Positions 31,036 through 38,179 of a stretch of DNA of 64,000 bases are shown in pieces; position 1 is the stretch's first letter, and each line of letters opens with the position of its first letter. The translations under genes and the position numbers were made by a program. The notes beneath the pieces were generated by a model. That model was given only the letters and a program-made list of their open reading frames with translations. It ran no database searches and was not told the origin of the DNA. This DNA comes from a virus: the IMG/VR virus record IMGVR_UViG_3300007512_002660, positions 1-64,000 of that record; one strand, 5' to 3'.

Positions 31036-31139
31036 TGACATCGCTGTCGACACACTGTCATCGTCTGTGACAAATGGTCATACCTAAAGACAACATGTCA
31101 CTAGCTGTGACAACATGTCAATACTGTGACACCGTGTCA
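31036..31139 (+). repeat. Array of six TGACA-N3-TGTCA palindromes
   Basis: Imperfect 13 bp dyads start at 31036, 31048, 31068, 31088, 31108 and 31127. The last four are spaced 19-20 bp, two helical turns, so they face the same side of the DNA. The best copies are TGACAACATGTCA (31108) and TGACACCGTGTCA (31127). The array lies in a gap of about 330 bp with no gene, flanked by AGC[AG]CCCA repeats (30979, 30992, 31150, 31175). It could be a replication initiator, partition or repressor site. Confidence 0.85.
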
Positions 31140-31234
31140 TTTCCCATCTAGCACCCAGGATAATGCATTTCATCTAGCGCCCAATAGTTACAGACTTAAA
31201 CAGGGGGGACACCCCGACTCGCCCTAACTTTCTC

Positions 31235-31263
31235 GTGTACATCGGGTCAGCATGTGGTATGAT
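31235..31263 (+). promoter_or_regulatory. Early-type promoter
   Basis: GTGTAC (31235-31240), 17 nt, TATGAT (31258-31263) preceded by TGTGG. It is about 95 bp after the palindrome array, so the array could control it. Confidence 0.8.
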
Positions 31264-31298
31264 ATAGATATGGAGGTGCCGGTAGTTGGGAGGCAGAG

Positions 31299-31454
31299 GT
31301 GTCGAGGGATCGGATCAGGGTCAGAGTCGACCTGTTCAGGCGGATGGTCAAGGAGCAAGAGAGAATTCGGAGGGTGGCGCTGACGACGCAGGTCATCAGT
31401 CTGCTCGCGCTTGCGATCTCTGTCGGGGCGATGATCGTTGCGTACACGGGCTAA
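31299..31454 (+). CDS. Small single-helix membrane protein
   Basis: GTG 31299, with GGAGG 6 nt upstream, gives a 51 aa protein. A basic N-terminus (SRDRIRVRVDLFRRMVKEQERIRR is charged and helical) precedes one membrane segment (VISLLALAISVGAMIVAY). It is first of three small membrane genes after the promoter at 31235. The function is unknown. Confidence 0.65.
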   Translation: MSRDRIRVRVDLFRRMVKEQERIRRVALTTQVISLLALAISVGAMIVAYTG

Positions 31455-31463
31455 GGAGACGAT

Positions 31464-31697
31464 GTGTTCGGTAGACGGGAGGTGGACACTGTGCTCCTGC
31501 GAGTACGAGAGTCAGAGGCCAGGTCGACCCAAAAGATCAAGGATCTCCAGGAAAGGGTCGACGCCGTTGAGGATGCCTGGGTCGACACCCTGGGGGAGAT
31601 TCATCGTTGGCGCACCTGGATGACGCTTAGTGTCTTCTCTCTGGCTGTCACCTCTCTCGTCCTGTCAGGCATCTACCTCGGGGGTGTGCTTTTCTAG
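31464..31697 (+). CDS. Coiled-coil single-pass membrane protein
   Basis: The GTG start gives MFGRREVDTVLLRVRESEA, a coiled coil (STQKIKDLQERVDAVEDAW) and a C-terminal membrane helix (LSVFSLAVTSLVLSGIYLGGVL). The 77 aa layout resembles a small tail-anchored or spanin-like protein. GGAGACG precedes the start. Confidence 0.7.
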   Translation: MFGRREVDTVLLRVRESEARSTQKIKDLQERVDAVEDAWVDTLGEIHRWRTWMTLSVFSLAVTSLVLSGIYLGGVLF

Positions 31698-31738
31698 GGG
31701 GTCGACCCGAGGAGAAAGGGGGTCGACTCTGCAGGGCA

Positions 31739-31870
31739 GTGGAGGTGGGGTCGACCCTGGTGTTCAGCTGGAGTCTGGCGGTCGCGATTCTCGTGTCAGC
31801 CCAGCTCTACACCCGGAGAAAACGACGTGAGGAGGAGAAGGCGAGGAAAAAAAGAGTTCGACGTTGGTGA
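31739..31870 (+). CDS. Small membrane protein with a basic tail
   Basis: GTG 31739 gives 43 aa: a short hydrophobic stretch (STLVFSWSLAVAILVSA), then a tail rich in Arg and Lys (RRKRREEEKARKKRVRRW). It overlaps the next gene by 44 nt in another frame. The ribosome-binding site is weak; GTG 31745 is an alternative start. Confidence 0.5.
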   Translation: MEVGSTLVFSWSLAVAILVSAQLYTRRKRREEEKARKKRVRRW

Positions 31871-32033
31871 GCTAGTGACGTGGAGCTGGGGAGGCAAGAA
31901 GGCGAATATCTTCCACGGACTCGTGATTGACAAGCGGGACCACATGGGTATCTGGGTCTACACGGTCATGTTTGAGAATCAGATTGTCAGTGGCTTCAAT
32001 CCCGAGGAGCTGCGTCGGCTCAAGATCTTGTAA
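31827..32033 (+). CDS. SH3-like protein, VGDLV family, with a basic start
   Basis: The GTG start gives five Arg before GKKEFDVGELVTWSWGG, then FHGLVIDKRD and VYTVMFENQIV. The stop TTG TAA forms the -35 of the next promoter. It is 68 aa. Confidence 0.75.
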   Translation: MRRRRRGKKEFDVGELVTWSWGGKKANIFHGLVIDKRDHMGIWVYTVMFENQIVSGFNPEELRRLKIL

Positions 32034-32056
32034 ATCTCAAAATCCTGAGGTATAAT
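32028..32056 (+). promoter_or_regulatory. Early-type promoter
   Basis: TTGTAA (32028-32033) coincides with the last codon and stop of the upstream gene; 17 nt; TATAAT (32051-32056). Confidence 0.85.
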
Positions 32057-32073
32057 AGAGACAGGAGGCATAC

Positions 32074-32397
32074 ATGGCTAAGTACAAGCTAACCGCGGCC
32101 CAAAAGCGTGACATCAAGAAACAGGTGGGTGTCGCTAGGTCGAATGGAGCATCGCTTCCCCGGCAGAAGAAGACCTGGTCTTTCAAGAAGGGAGACCTGG
32201 TGACCCTAAATAAGAAAGGCATGCGCCAGCAGGGGTTGACAGAACCTCCCTGGGGTGTGGTCGCGGGACCCTACCACGAGGGGTCGAATAACGGGGGCTA
32301 CTTCAGGGTGATGACCAGCACAGGCATGCAGGATTGGCACGGTGGTCAGATGGACAGGATTCAGGAACTTGACAAGGAAGACGCTGAAGACGTGTAG
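32074..32397 (+). CDS. SH3-like protein with basic N-terminus
   Basis: MAKYKLTAAQKRDIKKQVG, a Lys-rich helix, is followed by WSFKKGDLVTLNKKGM and GVVAGPYHEG...YFRVMTSTG, a VGDLV-like barrel. It is 107 aa, ends with an acidic tail, and its GTG TAG end is the next promoter -35. Confidence 0.75.
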   Translation: MAKYKLTAAQKRDIKKQVGVARSNGASLPRQKKTWSFKKGDLVTLNKKGMRQQGLTEPPWGVVAGPYHEGSNNGGYFRVMTSTGMQDWHGGQMDRIQELDKEDAEDV

Positions 32398-32420
32398 CAG
32401 CCGCCTACTTATGGTATAAT
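32392..32420 (+). promoter_or_regulatory. Early-type promoter of the MoxR gene
   Basis: GTGTAG (32392-32397, a Val codon plus stop), 17 nt, TATAAT (32415-32420). Confidence 0.87.
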
Positions 32421-32462
32421 AGAAACACAGGACAACAATAAACCCAAACCCCGAGGAAACTC

Positions 32463-33518
32463 ATGGATATCAAGACCTTCGCATCCACCGTTCGCGCCCT
32501 TCCGGCCGACGTCTCCGTTCTTATTCGAGGCCCACACGGGATCGGTAAGTCCCACCTCGCCGAGAAAGCGGCTGAGGACATAGGGCTGCCCCTCATCGAC
32601 CGGCGTCTCTCGCAGATGTCCGAAGGTGACCTGGTCGGGTTGCCGGAACTGGTGGACGGTGTCACCCGCTTCTGCCCTCCGGACTGGTACGCTCGGGCTT
32701 GCCGCGAACCGGTGGTTCTCCTCCTGGACGAAATCAACCGGGCGACCCCGGAGCTCCAGCAGGGAGCCTTCCAGATCGTTCTGGCCCGGGAGCTTAACGG
32801 CCACAAGCTGCACCCCGACACCCGCGTCATCGCGGCAGTCAATGCCTCGGCAGAATACCAGGTGAACGAGATGGATCCGGCTCTGCTGGACCGATTCTGG
32901 GTTGTGGACCTGGACCCCACCACCGATGATTGGATCGAGTGGGCATCTGGCCCTGGAGATATTGACTCGGTCATCGTGGACTTCATTCGCCACAATCCGG
33001 CTCACCTTCGATTCAAGGGACAGGCGGAGCCGGATAAGATCTACCCCTCTCCTCGGTCCTACGACCGGTTGAACCACACCTTGCAGCACGCCTCGATGGC
33101 ACCTTCCGAGGTGGCTGGAGACGTCAAGTCGAACGTTGGATTCTACGCCATCTCTCACGGCTTCCTCGGTACCGAGGCTGCTATCGCCTTCCGGGACTTC
33201 GTTGATAACTACGAACTCCAGGTATCTCCGGAGGACGTGCTGAATGACTACAAGAAGAACAAGAAGTCTCTTGAGGCGCTCACCAATGATCAGGGGAATG
33301 GTCTGATCGCCAAGGTGGTTGACCACTGCAAGCAGAACAGCTGGACGGTGGATCAGTGCTCCAACCTCTCCAAGTGGGCTAAGACCCTGCCTGGTGAGAT
33401 GATGGTGAGTCTCTGGAACGGTGTGATGGAGACCAAGGAGGTCAAGAACATCACCAAGCTCCACAAGTTCCTGGGTCAGTCTGTTGTTGAAGCAGTTCAG
33501 CGGTCACGCAGTCTGTAG
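32463..33518 (+). CDS. MoxR-type AAA+ ATPase
   Basis: Walker A GPHGIGKS at residues 23-30, Walker B VVLLLDEIN at about 84-92, sensor 1 (VIAAVNAS) and an arginine-finger region (MDPALLDRFW) identify a MoxR AAA+ ATPase of 351 aa. MoxR proteins act as chaperones that insert metals or remodel complexes and are usually paired with a vWA protein, which is the next gene here. The codon use is GC-rich with C-ending codons, unlike the AT-rich cargo genes. Confidence 0.93.
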   Translation: MDIKTFASTVRALPADVSVLIRGPHGIGKSHLAEKAAEDIGLPLIDRRLSQMSEGDLVGLPELVDGVTRFCPPDWYARACREPVVLLLDEINRATPELQQGAFQIVLARELNGHKLHPDTRVIAAVNASAEYQVNEMDPALLDRFWVVDLDPTTDDWIEWASGPGDIDSVIVDFIRHNPAHLRFKGQAEPDKIYPSPRSYDRLNHTLQHASMAPSEVAGDVKSNVGFYAISHGFLGTEAAIAFRDFVDNYELQVSPEDVLNDYKKNKKSLEALTNDQGNGLIAKVVDHCKQNSWTVDQCSNLSKWAKTLPGEMMVSLWNGVMETKEVKNITKLHKFLGQSVVEAVQRSRSL

Positions 33519-33528
33519 TTGTCCTGCC

Positions 33529-33564
33529 CCCTCCCGTGTAGCACACACGGGAGGGTGGTATAAT
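33529..33564 (+). promoter_or_regulatory. Early-type promoter with an 11 bp inverted repeat over its -35
   Basis: GTGTAG (33536-33541), 17 nt, TATAAT (33559-33564). CCCTCCCGTGT (33529-33539) pairs perfectly with ACACGGGAGGG (33545-33555), so the -35 lies in the dyad. The hairpin may end transcription of the MoxR gene or form an operator. Confidence 0.85.
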
Positions 33565-33581
33565 ATAGTCAGGAGGTACTA

Positions 33582-34880
33582 ATGGAACCCATGGAACAGA
33601 AAGATCAAGGCACCGCGACCGAGCTTCCGAGCAAGCTGGAAGCCACTGATGAACAGGTGTCTCGATTCAAGCTCGATGATCATCTCGTCAACCTCATGTT
33701 GCACGAGCCTTTCTTCAGTCAGGTGATGGTTAAGCTCAACAAGTCAGAGACCAGCGCGGTGCCGACAGCAGGCGTCATGGTGAAGGACTGTGTCCCTCAC
33801 TTCGTCTGGAACCCTCGATTCGTAGCAGCACTCTCGGCACTCAAGGTGCGAGGGCTTCTCAAGCACGAGTGCTACCATCTCATCTTCAATCACTGCACCC
33901 AGCGTCGACAGGAGCCACACCGTGTGTGGAACTTCGCCACCGACCTGGCCATCAACTCAATCATTCCTCGCAAGGAGCTGCCAGACGGTGGTCTCTTCCC
34001 GGGTGAGGCACTCGACCTAAGCGGGATCACAGATCCCGAGCGGTTGAAGAAGTGGCAGAAGGTATCAGACCTGATCGCCTCGTTTCCTACCGAGAAGTCA
34101 GCTGATTGGTACTTCACCGAGCTGATGAAGGACCCTGAGATCTCTGAGACCATCGAGCCGGAGCCCGGTGAGGGTGAGCCCGGTGGGATGGACGATCACG
34201 AAGGCTGGGGTGACATGTCTGATGAGGAACGTCAGGTGGTCGAAGGCCGCATCAAGCAGGCACTGGCAGAGGCAACTCGACGCTGTGATGGTAACGGGCA
34301 GTGGGGATCGGTCCCTAGCTCCGTCCAATCTCGAATCCGTCAGATGGTAAGTAACGAGGTGGACTGGAAGTCGCTTCTCAGGAACTTCTGTGGTCGGACA
34401 CAAAGGGCTCACCGAAGCTCGACCATGAAGAGAATCAACCGGAAGTATCCGTACATTCACCCTGGTCGGAAGCGAGGTCACAGCGCTCACCTGGCCATCT
34501 ACCTCGATCAGTCCGGTTCGGTTGCTGACGATGATATCGCCCTGCTGTTTGGTGAGCTCAACAACCTGGGCCGGATGGTTGAGTTCACGCTCATCCCGTT
34601 CGACTCCACTGTGGACACAGAGAACGAGATGAAGTGGCGACGCGGTGCCAAGGTCCCACCCCAGCGCTGGCGGTCAGGAGGTACCTGCTTCGATGCTGTG
34701 GCTAAGCACGCTGTCGAGAATAAGCACCGATTTGACGGCTACATCGTCCTCACTGACGGTGAGTGCTCTGATCCCGGGCCATCAAAGATGCGACGGGCCT
34801 GGGTGATCGTTCCAGATCGGAAGCTCTACTTCAAGCCACACCCCAAGGATATGCTCATCAATATGAAGCGTAGCGTGTAG
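33582..34880 (+). CDS. DUF2201-type metallopeptidase-like protein with vWA domain
   Basis: The N-terminal half has HECYH at residues 95-99 followed by WNFATDLAINSII, a zinc-peptidase-like pattern of the DUF2201 family. The C-terminal half is a vWA-like domain: LAIYLDQSGSVADDD (MIDAS at about residue 308), GGTCFDAV and YIVLTDGECSD. These proteins partner MoxR ATPases. A GGAGG site precedes the ATG. It may form a metal-dependent chaperone acting on a host or phage enzyme; the target is unknown. Confidence 0.88.
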   Translation: MEPMEQKDQGTATELPSKLEATDEQVSRFKLDDHLVNLMLHEPFFSQVMVKLNKSETSAVPTAGVMVKDCVPHFVWNPRFVAALSALKVRGLLKHECYHLIFNHCTQRRQEPHRVWNFATDLAINSIIPRKELPDGGLFPGEALDLSGITDPERLKKWQKVSDLIASFPTEKSADWYFTELMKDPEISETIEPEPGEGEPGGMDDHEGWGDMSDEERQVVEGRIKQALAEATRRCDGNGQWGSVPSSVQSRIRQMVSNEVDWKSLLRNFCGRTQRAHRSSTMKRINRKYPYIHPGRKRGHSAHLAIYLDQSGSVADDDIALLFGELNNLGRMVEFTLIPFDSTVDTENEMKWRRGAKVPPQRWRSGGTCFDAVAKHAVENKHRFDGYIVLTDGECSDPGPSKMRRAWVIVPDRKLYFKPHPKDMLINMKRSV

Positions 34881-34903
34881 CACGCGCCAGGCGGTGGTAT
34901 AAT
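34875..34903 (+). promoter_or_regulatory. Early-type promoter
   Basis: GTGTAG (34875-34880, last codon plus stop of the vWA gene), 17 nt, TATAAT (34898-34903) preceded by GGTGG. Confidence 0.87.
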
Positions 34904-34925
34904 AGAAACACCCAAGGAGGATAAC

Positions 34926-35624
34926 ATGGAAGACAGTCGCAGAGACGCCATCATTGACGATCTACTCAAACTCAGACCTGAAGGTCTACCCACAGAGAAA
35001 GTTGAGTACGAGGAGTACACGGAGTTCTGTTACCAGGCATACAAGGACAAGACACGATATCGTTGTACTCACCCAAACTGGGGATACGACATCGACACGC
35101 TGTTCAGCCTGGGTCTCCGTACTCGAAACGAGCTGGAGGAATACGTCGCTAAGCGCTTCTATGAGGTTGAACATTCCAGCAGGCTCAAGAAAGGAAAGAA
35201 GTCCGGCCACAGCCGGAAGGTCAATCGACTCTGGTCTCGAATTGATTCCGCTGTCACCCAGGTCCAAGACGAAGGTCGACCAGGGATCTACACTCTCACC
35301 AAGAGGTGGGGGTCAGCAGTCCTCGCCTCAGTGTGGGCTACGGACCATGATGAAGCTCGAACAATGGGAGAGATGTTCTACGGTCATGTCCTCAATGAGG
35401 AAGACGGACTTCGGACTCGCTTTGTGAGAATCGGTTCACCCGAAGAGGTGATTCCAGTTAACGTCGAGGCGGTAACTAGTTTGAGAGAAGACATCGATAG
35501 CTGTCAGAGTCGCATCAAGAGACTACAGAATCAGATCGACCAGGCAAAGGCACGTATCGGGGCCATTCAGATGATGCAGTCTCACATTCTGGGAAGCTGT
35601 GCCTCCCGTGCAGAAGAAGGCTAG
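34926..35624 (+). CDS. Hypothetical protein with C-terminal coiled coil
   Basis: The 232 aa protein contains Cys residues in an early segment (YTEFCYQAY, YRCTHPNWG), a basic middle (RLKKGKKSGHSRKVNR) and a coiled coil (LREDIDSCQSRIKRLQNQIDQ, about residues 187-215). A CCAAGGAGG site precedes the ATG. It is transcribed between the vWA and RadA-like genes and could belong to the same pathway. The family is not recognised. Confidence 0.75.
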   Translation: MEDSRRDAIIDDLLKLRPEGLPTEKVEYEEYTEFCYQAYKDKTRYRCTHPNWGYDIDTLFSLGLRTRNELEEYVAKRFYEVEHSSRLKKGKKSGHSRKVNRLWSRIDSAVTQVQDEGRPGIYTLTKRWGSAVLASVWATDHDEARTMGEMFYGHVLNEEDGLRTRFVRIGSPEEVIPVNVEAVTSLREDIDSCQSRIKRLQNQIDQAKARIGAIQMMQSHILGSCASRAEEG

Positions 35625-35636
35625 TGGTGGTATAAT
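35608..35636 (+). promoter_or_regulatory. Early-type promoter
   Basis: GTGCAG (35608-35613), 17 nt, TATAAT (35631-35636) preceded by GGTGG; it lies at the 3' end of the upstream gene. Confidence 0.8.
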
Positions 35637-35678
35637 AAGAAGGTAAGCTAAAACAAACCCAAATCCATCGAGGAAACA

Positions 35679-36425
35679 ATGAAGCTTAAAGTCAATCACA
35701 GTGTCTCACGAGGCACAAACATCCTGAATGTGGATGTCCCAGATCAACTTCGAAAGAGGATTCCTACCGGACTTCCTCACATTGATGATGCACTGGGAGG
35801 CAGGGGATTTACCCCGTCCATGGTTACTCTCTTCACCGGAACACCTGGTGCGGGTAAGACCACACTCATGCTCGAAGCAGCCAATGCTTTGCAGGGAAAG
35901 GGTGCCACAGTTCTCTTCAATACCGCTGAGGAATCTCTCTTTCAGCTCAAGATGACAGTTGAGCGACTGGGTCTCCGTCACGGTTTTGTGGCAGGACAGG
36001 ATACCATGGTCAAGAACTTGCTGGAGCACGCTGATGAGCTTCGCGCTAGCAATCCGAACAAGCCCTTCTTCCTCATCGTGGACTCTCTGCAGTGCCTCAA
36101 TGATGGTAAGTACGGTAACCACCAGACCAACAGCAAGACAGCTCAGCGGTCGTTGTCGATGATTACGGATTATTGTAAGAAGCACTTCTGCAATGCTGTT
36201 ATCATTGGGCAGGTCACCAAGTCAGGTGCTATGGCAGGAGCAAACGTCCTGAAGCACATGGTTGATGCTTACATCACTCTTGATGTGGAGCGCAAGGATC
36301 AGGATCTGCTCGGTTGTCGGGTACTCGCCACTGAGAAGAATCGGTTCGGCGGTGCTGGTCACATCTTCTTCCTCGCTCTGAGGGAATCTGGTTTTATGGA
36401 GGTATCACGGGTTTCGGTGGGTTAA
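35679..36425 (+). CDS. RadA/Sms-like RecA-superfamily ATPase
   Basis: The 248 aa protein has Walker A GTPGAGKT at about residues 54-61, VLFNTAEESLFQLKMTVERLGL (RadA-type GEES-Q-K region), Walker B FLIVDS, GQVTKSGAMAGANVLKHMVDA and the RadA signature KNRFG at about residue 219. It lacks the N-terminal zinc finger and the C-terminal Lon-like domain of cellular RadA. RadA drives branch migration during recombination, so this is probably a phage recombination helicase or motor. Confidence 0.88.
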   Translation: MKLKVNHSVSRGTNILNVDVPDQLRKRIPTGLPHIDDALGGRGFTPSMVTLFTGTPGAGKTTLMLEAANALQGKGATVLFNTAEESLFQLKMTVERLGLRHGFVAGQDTMVKNLLEHADELRASNPNKPFFLIVDSLQCLNDGKYGNHQTNSKTAQRSLSMITDYCKKHFCNAVIIGQVTKSGAMAGANVLKHMVDAYITLDVERKDQDLLGCRVLATEKNRFGGAGHIFFLALRESGFMEVSRVSVG

Positions 36426-36435
36426 CCGCCGAACC

Positions 36436-36482
36436 TGCCGGCCGGGTGTGATACCTCTACCTCATGGGTTGCCCGGCCGGCA
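36436..36482 (+). other. Large GC-rich inverted repeat
   Basis: TGCCGGCCGGG (36436-36446) and CCCGGCCGGCA (36472-36482) form a perfect 11 bp stem with a 25 nt loop, starting 10 nt after the RadA-like stop. No T-run follows, so it is not a standard terminator; it may protect the mRNA 3' end or regulate the next gene. Confidence 0.75.
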
Positions 36483-36512
36483 CCCCCTCCCACACGTCTA
36501 AGGAGAGCCAAA

Positions 36513-36719
36513 ATGACAGTCGGTGACATGGTACGAATCAAAGGCAACTTTCAGGTGCAGCATGGCGCTGCCCTCGGTGAAGTCTGGCCCGAGGTTTACG
36601 GCCAGATCGGTGTGATCGTTGGCTTGGCCAAGCGACTCTATATTCCCGCAGCCAAAGTCATGGTACTGGGTGAGGTCGCTGAGTTCGACCTCGATGAACT
36701 GGAGAAAGTAAATGACTGA
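36513..36719 (+). CDS. SH3-like protein, VGDLV family
   Basis: MTVGDMVRIKGNFQVQHG, then GQIGVIVGLAKRL and AAKVMVLGEVAEFD, ending EKVND. It overlaps the next gene by 8 nt. A TAAGGAGAG site precedes the ATG. Confidence 0.8.
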   Translation: MTVGDMVRIKGNFQVQHGAALGEVWPEVYGQIGVIVGLAKRLYIPAAKVMVLGEVAEFDLDELEKVND

Positions 36720-36870
36720 CAAAGAGATTATTCGTGAAGCATACTTCGCACTGGCCGGCTATCGAAGCCCGACACTAACAAGACAGCAGCGGGAGAATGA
36801 ACTACAGAGATGTTATACACTTCTTGCGGACGCTCTGTATAGACGGGATGAGGAAGATGAAAGTAGGTGA
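36712..36870 (+). CDS. Small helical protein ending in the ESR junction
   Basis: The 52 aa protein MTDKEIIREAYFALAG...RRDEEDESR is not a VGDLV protein, yet its last 14 nt (ATGAAAGTAGGTGA) are the start of the next VGDLV gene. The junction therefore also joins unrelated genes. The function is unknown. Confidence 0.7.
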   Translation: MTDKEIIREAYFALAGYRSPTLTRQQRENELQRCYTLLADALYRRDEEDESR

Positions 36871-37024
36871 CCTGGTAAAGTATAAAGGTTCAGTCGGAAT
36901 TGTTCTTGGGCCTTGCACAAAGCGCTGGGCTAAGCCCGCTGATGTTTGGGTACTTTGGCCTCATAAGCACAGGCCCATGATCGAGAGCAGCGACTTTATG
37001 GAGTTAGTAAATGCAAGTCGGTGA
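36857..37024 (+). CDS. VGDLV family protein
   Basis: ATG 36857; MKVGDLVKYKGSVGIVLGP, then DVWVLWPHKHRP, ending ELVNASR, with 14 nt overlaps at both ends. It is 55 aa. Confidence 0.8.
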   Translation: MKVGDLVKYKGSVGIVLGPCTKRWAKPADVWVLWPHKHRPMIESSDFMELVNASR

Positions 37025-37202
37025 CCTGGTATCATTGAAGATGAAGAAGACACAACCCCCTCAGGTACCTTGCCATGGCATCGTACTCAATCTATGGCGG
37101 AATCATAAGGGACGGCTTGTTGAAGTAGAGGTGATGTGGTCAGAAGGTAATGTTAGAAGGTTCCGTGCTGATCTCTTCGAGGTGATCAATGGAAGTAGGT
37201 GA
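37011..37202 (+). CDS. VGDLV family protein
   Basis: MQVGDLVSLKMKKTQPP, then CHGIVLNLWRN and VEVMWSEGNVRRF, ending EVINGSR. It has 14 nt overlaps at both ends. Confidence 0.8.
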   Translation: MQVGDLVSLKMKKTQPPQVPCHGIVLNLWRNHKGRLVEVEVMWSEGNVRRFRADLFEVINGSR

Positions 37203-37371
37203 TATTGTTCATGATCATGCTGTTGGTCGCAATGGCATCATCCTATCTAAGACGGTGTGTGCGTGGAAAGTTAACTGGTTCTATGTCTTTTACGGCGACG
37301 GCTCCATCGAGCAGGCACGTGCCAATGAGCTAAGCATACTTTCTTGTAAAGCGCTCAGAAATGATGTATAA
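37189..37371 (+). CDS. VGDLV family protein, last of a four-gene chain
   Basis: MEVGDIVHDHAVGRNGIIL, then WFYVFYGDGSIEQA. It ends with a divergent C-terminus (CKALRNDV) that runs into the next promoter (-35 TTGTAA at 37344). Confidence 0.75.
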   Translation: MEVGDIVHDHAVGRNGIILSKTVCAWKVNWFYVFYGDGSIEQARANELSILSCKALRNDV

Positions 37372-37372
37372 T
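37344..37372 (+). promoter_or_regulatory. Early-type promoter
   Basis: TTGTAA (37344-37349), 17 nt, TATAAT (37367-37372). Confidence 0.85.
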
Positions 37373-37395
37373 ATAATCACCAAGGAGGAATATTC

Positions 37396-37803
37396 ATGTC
37401 AGTTCAGTTAGCAAATATTCAACACGACGGCGGCACTCACGATGTGTCTGTGGAAACAGAGGGTGATCAGTGTGTCATCAAGTTTGGCGGCAGCTTCACG
37501 CTCCGCGTGGATGAGGCAAATCTAAATAAGCTGCGTGAGATGATTCACATCGCGGCTCGTGACTTGACCATTGAGCGACGTGATACTGCCGGTGCTCGGG
37601 AGTGGTCGGAGTCGGGGTTAGACGACGTGTTTGACTTTGATGAGAGCGATGAGATCTCGGGTGAAGACCTGAAGGCGGCTGATGAGATCTGGCAATCGAG
37701 CGTTGAAGCTGACATGATCCAGCGTGGGATCGACGCGCGCGAGATGATGAAGGGAACAGCTAGCGCTGGAGACTGGAACCCGAACGATCCATCCAACTGG
37801 TAG
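37396..37803 (+). CDS. Hypothetical acidic protein
   Basis: The 135 aa protein has a beta-rich start (VSVETEGDQCVIKFGGSFTL), then acidic helices (DDVFDFDESDEISGEDL) and a Pro-Asn end (GDWNPNDPSNW). A CCAAGGAGG site precedes the ATG. The family is not recognised. Confidence 0.75.
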   Translation: MSVQLANIQHDGGTHDVSVETEGDQCVIKFGGSFTLRVDEANLNKLREMIHIAARDLTIERRDTAGAREWSESGLDDVFDFDESDEISGEDLKAADEIWQSSVEADMIQRGIDAREMMKGTASAGDWNPNDPSNW

Positions 37804-37809
37804 GTAGAT

Positions 37810-38019
37810 ATGTTACAAATTCCATGGACAGTCGTGTTTGCGAAAGAGAGACAATCATTTACGCACCCCTCAGAGTACGTTGCGAAGGAGCTCTACGGGT
37901 CGATAGAGCAGAAAGCTATGCTCGAACAGGCCAATCAGTATGCGACACATGTCGGCTATGCGTCGGTTGTCTGCATCATCAAGGGGAGCCATGCTGGAGG
38001 ATTCTATGCAAATCGGTGA
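37810..38019 (+). CDS. Hypothetical protein joined to a VGDLV gene
   Basis: The 69 aa alpha/beta protein (MLQIPWTVVFAKERQS...SVVCIIKGSHAGGFYANR) ends in the same 14 nt overlap with a VGDLV start. The function is unknown. Confidence 0.7.
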   Translation: MLQIPWTVVFAKERQSFTHPSEYVAKELYGSIEQKAMLEQANQYATHVGYASVVCIIKGSHAGGFYANR

Positions 38020-38179
38020 CATTGTTAGGTATAAGAACGAGAACACACCCTTTGGGACGATTGTTTGGATCATGCCCAAGGAAGAGAGAAAGGATAATGT
38101 TCTTGTGATGTGGAGCAAGAATAGGAAGTGGTTTGTGTGGCCTGAGAACATCGAGGTAGTAAATGAACGTGCAGCTTAG
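38006..38179 (+). CDS. VGDLV family protein
   Basis: ATG 38006; MQIGDIVRYKNENTPFGTIVWI, then DNVLVMWSKNRKWFVW, ending EVVNERAA. It has a 14 nt overlap upstream and a 17 nt overlap downstream. Confidence 0.8.
   Translation: MQIGDIVRYKNENTPFGTIVWIMPKEERKDNVLVMWSKNRKWFVWPENIEVVNERAA

Noticed and set aside
31286-31474. 62 aa frame rich in Gly and Gln
   Set aside because: The overlapping 31299 frame gives a basic helix plus a clean membrane segment and has a GGAGG site; the 62 aa product looks random.
32409-33464. 351 aa open frame on the minus strand across the MoxR gene
   Set aside because: It mirrors the MoxR gene, which has Walker motifs, a ribosome-binding site and a promoter. The minus frame is a by-product of GC-rich codon bias.
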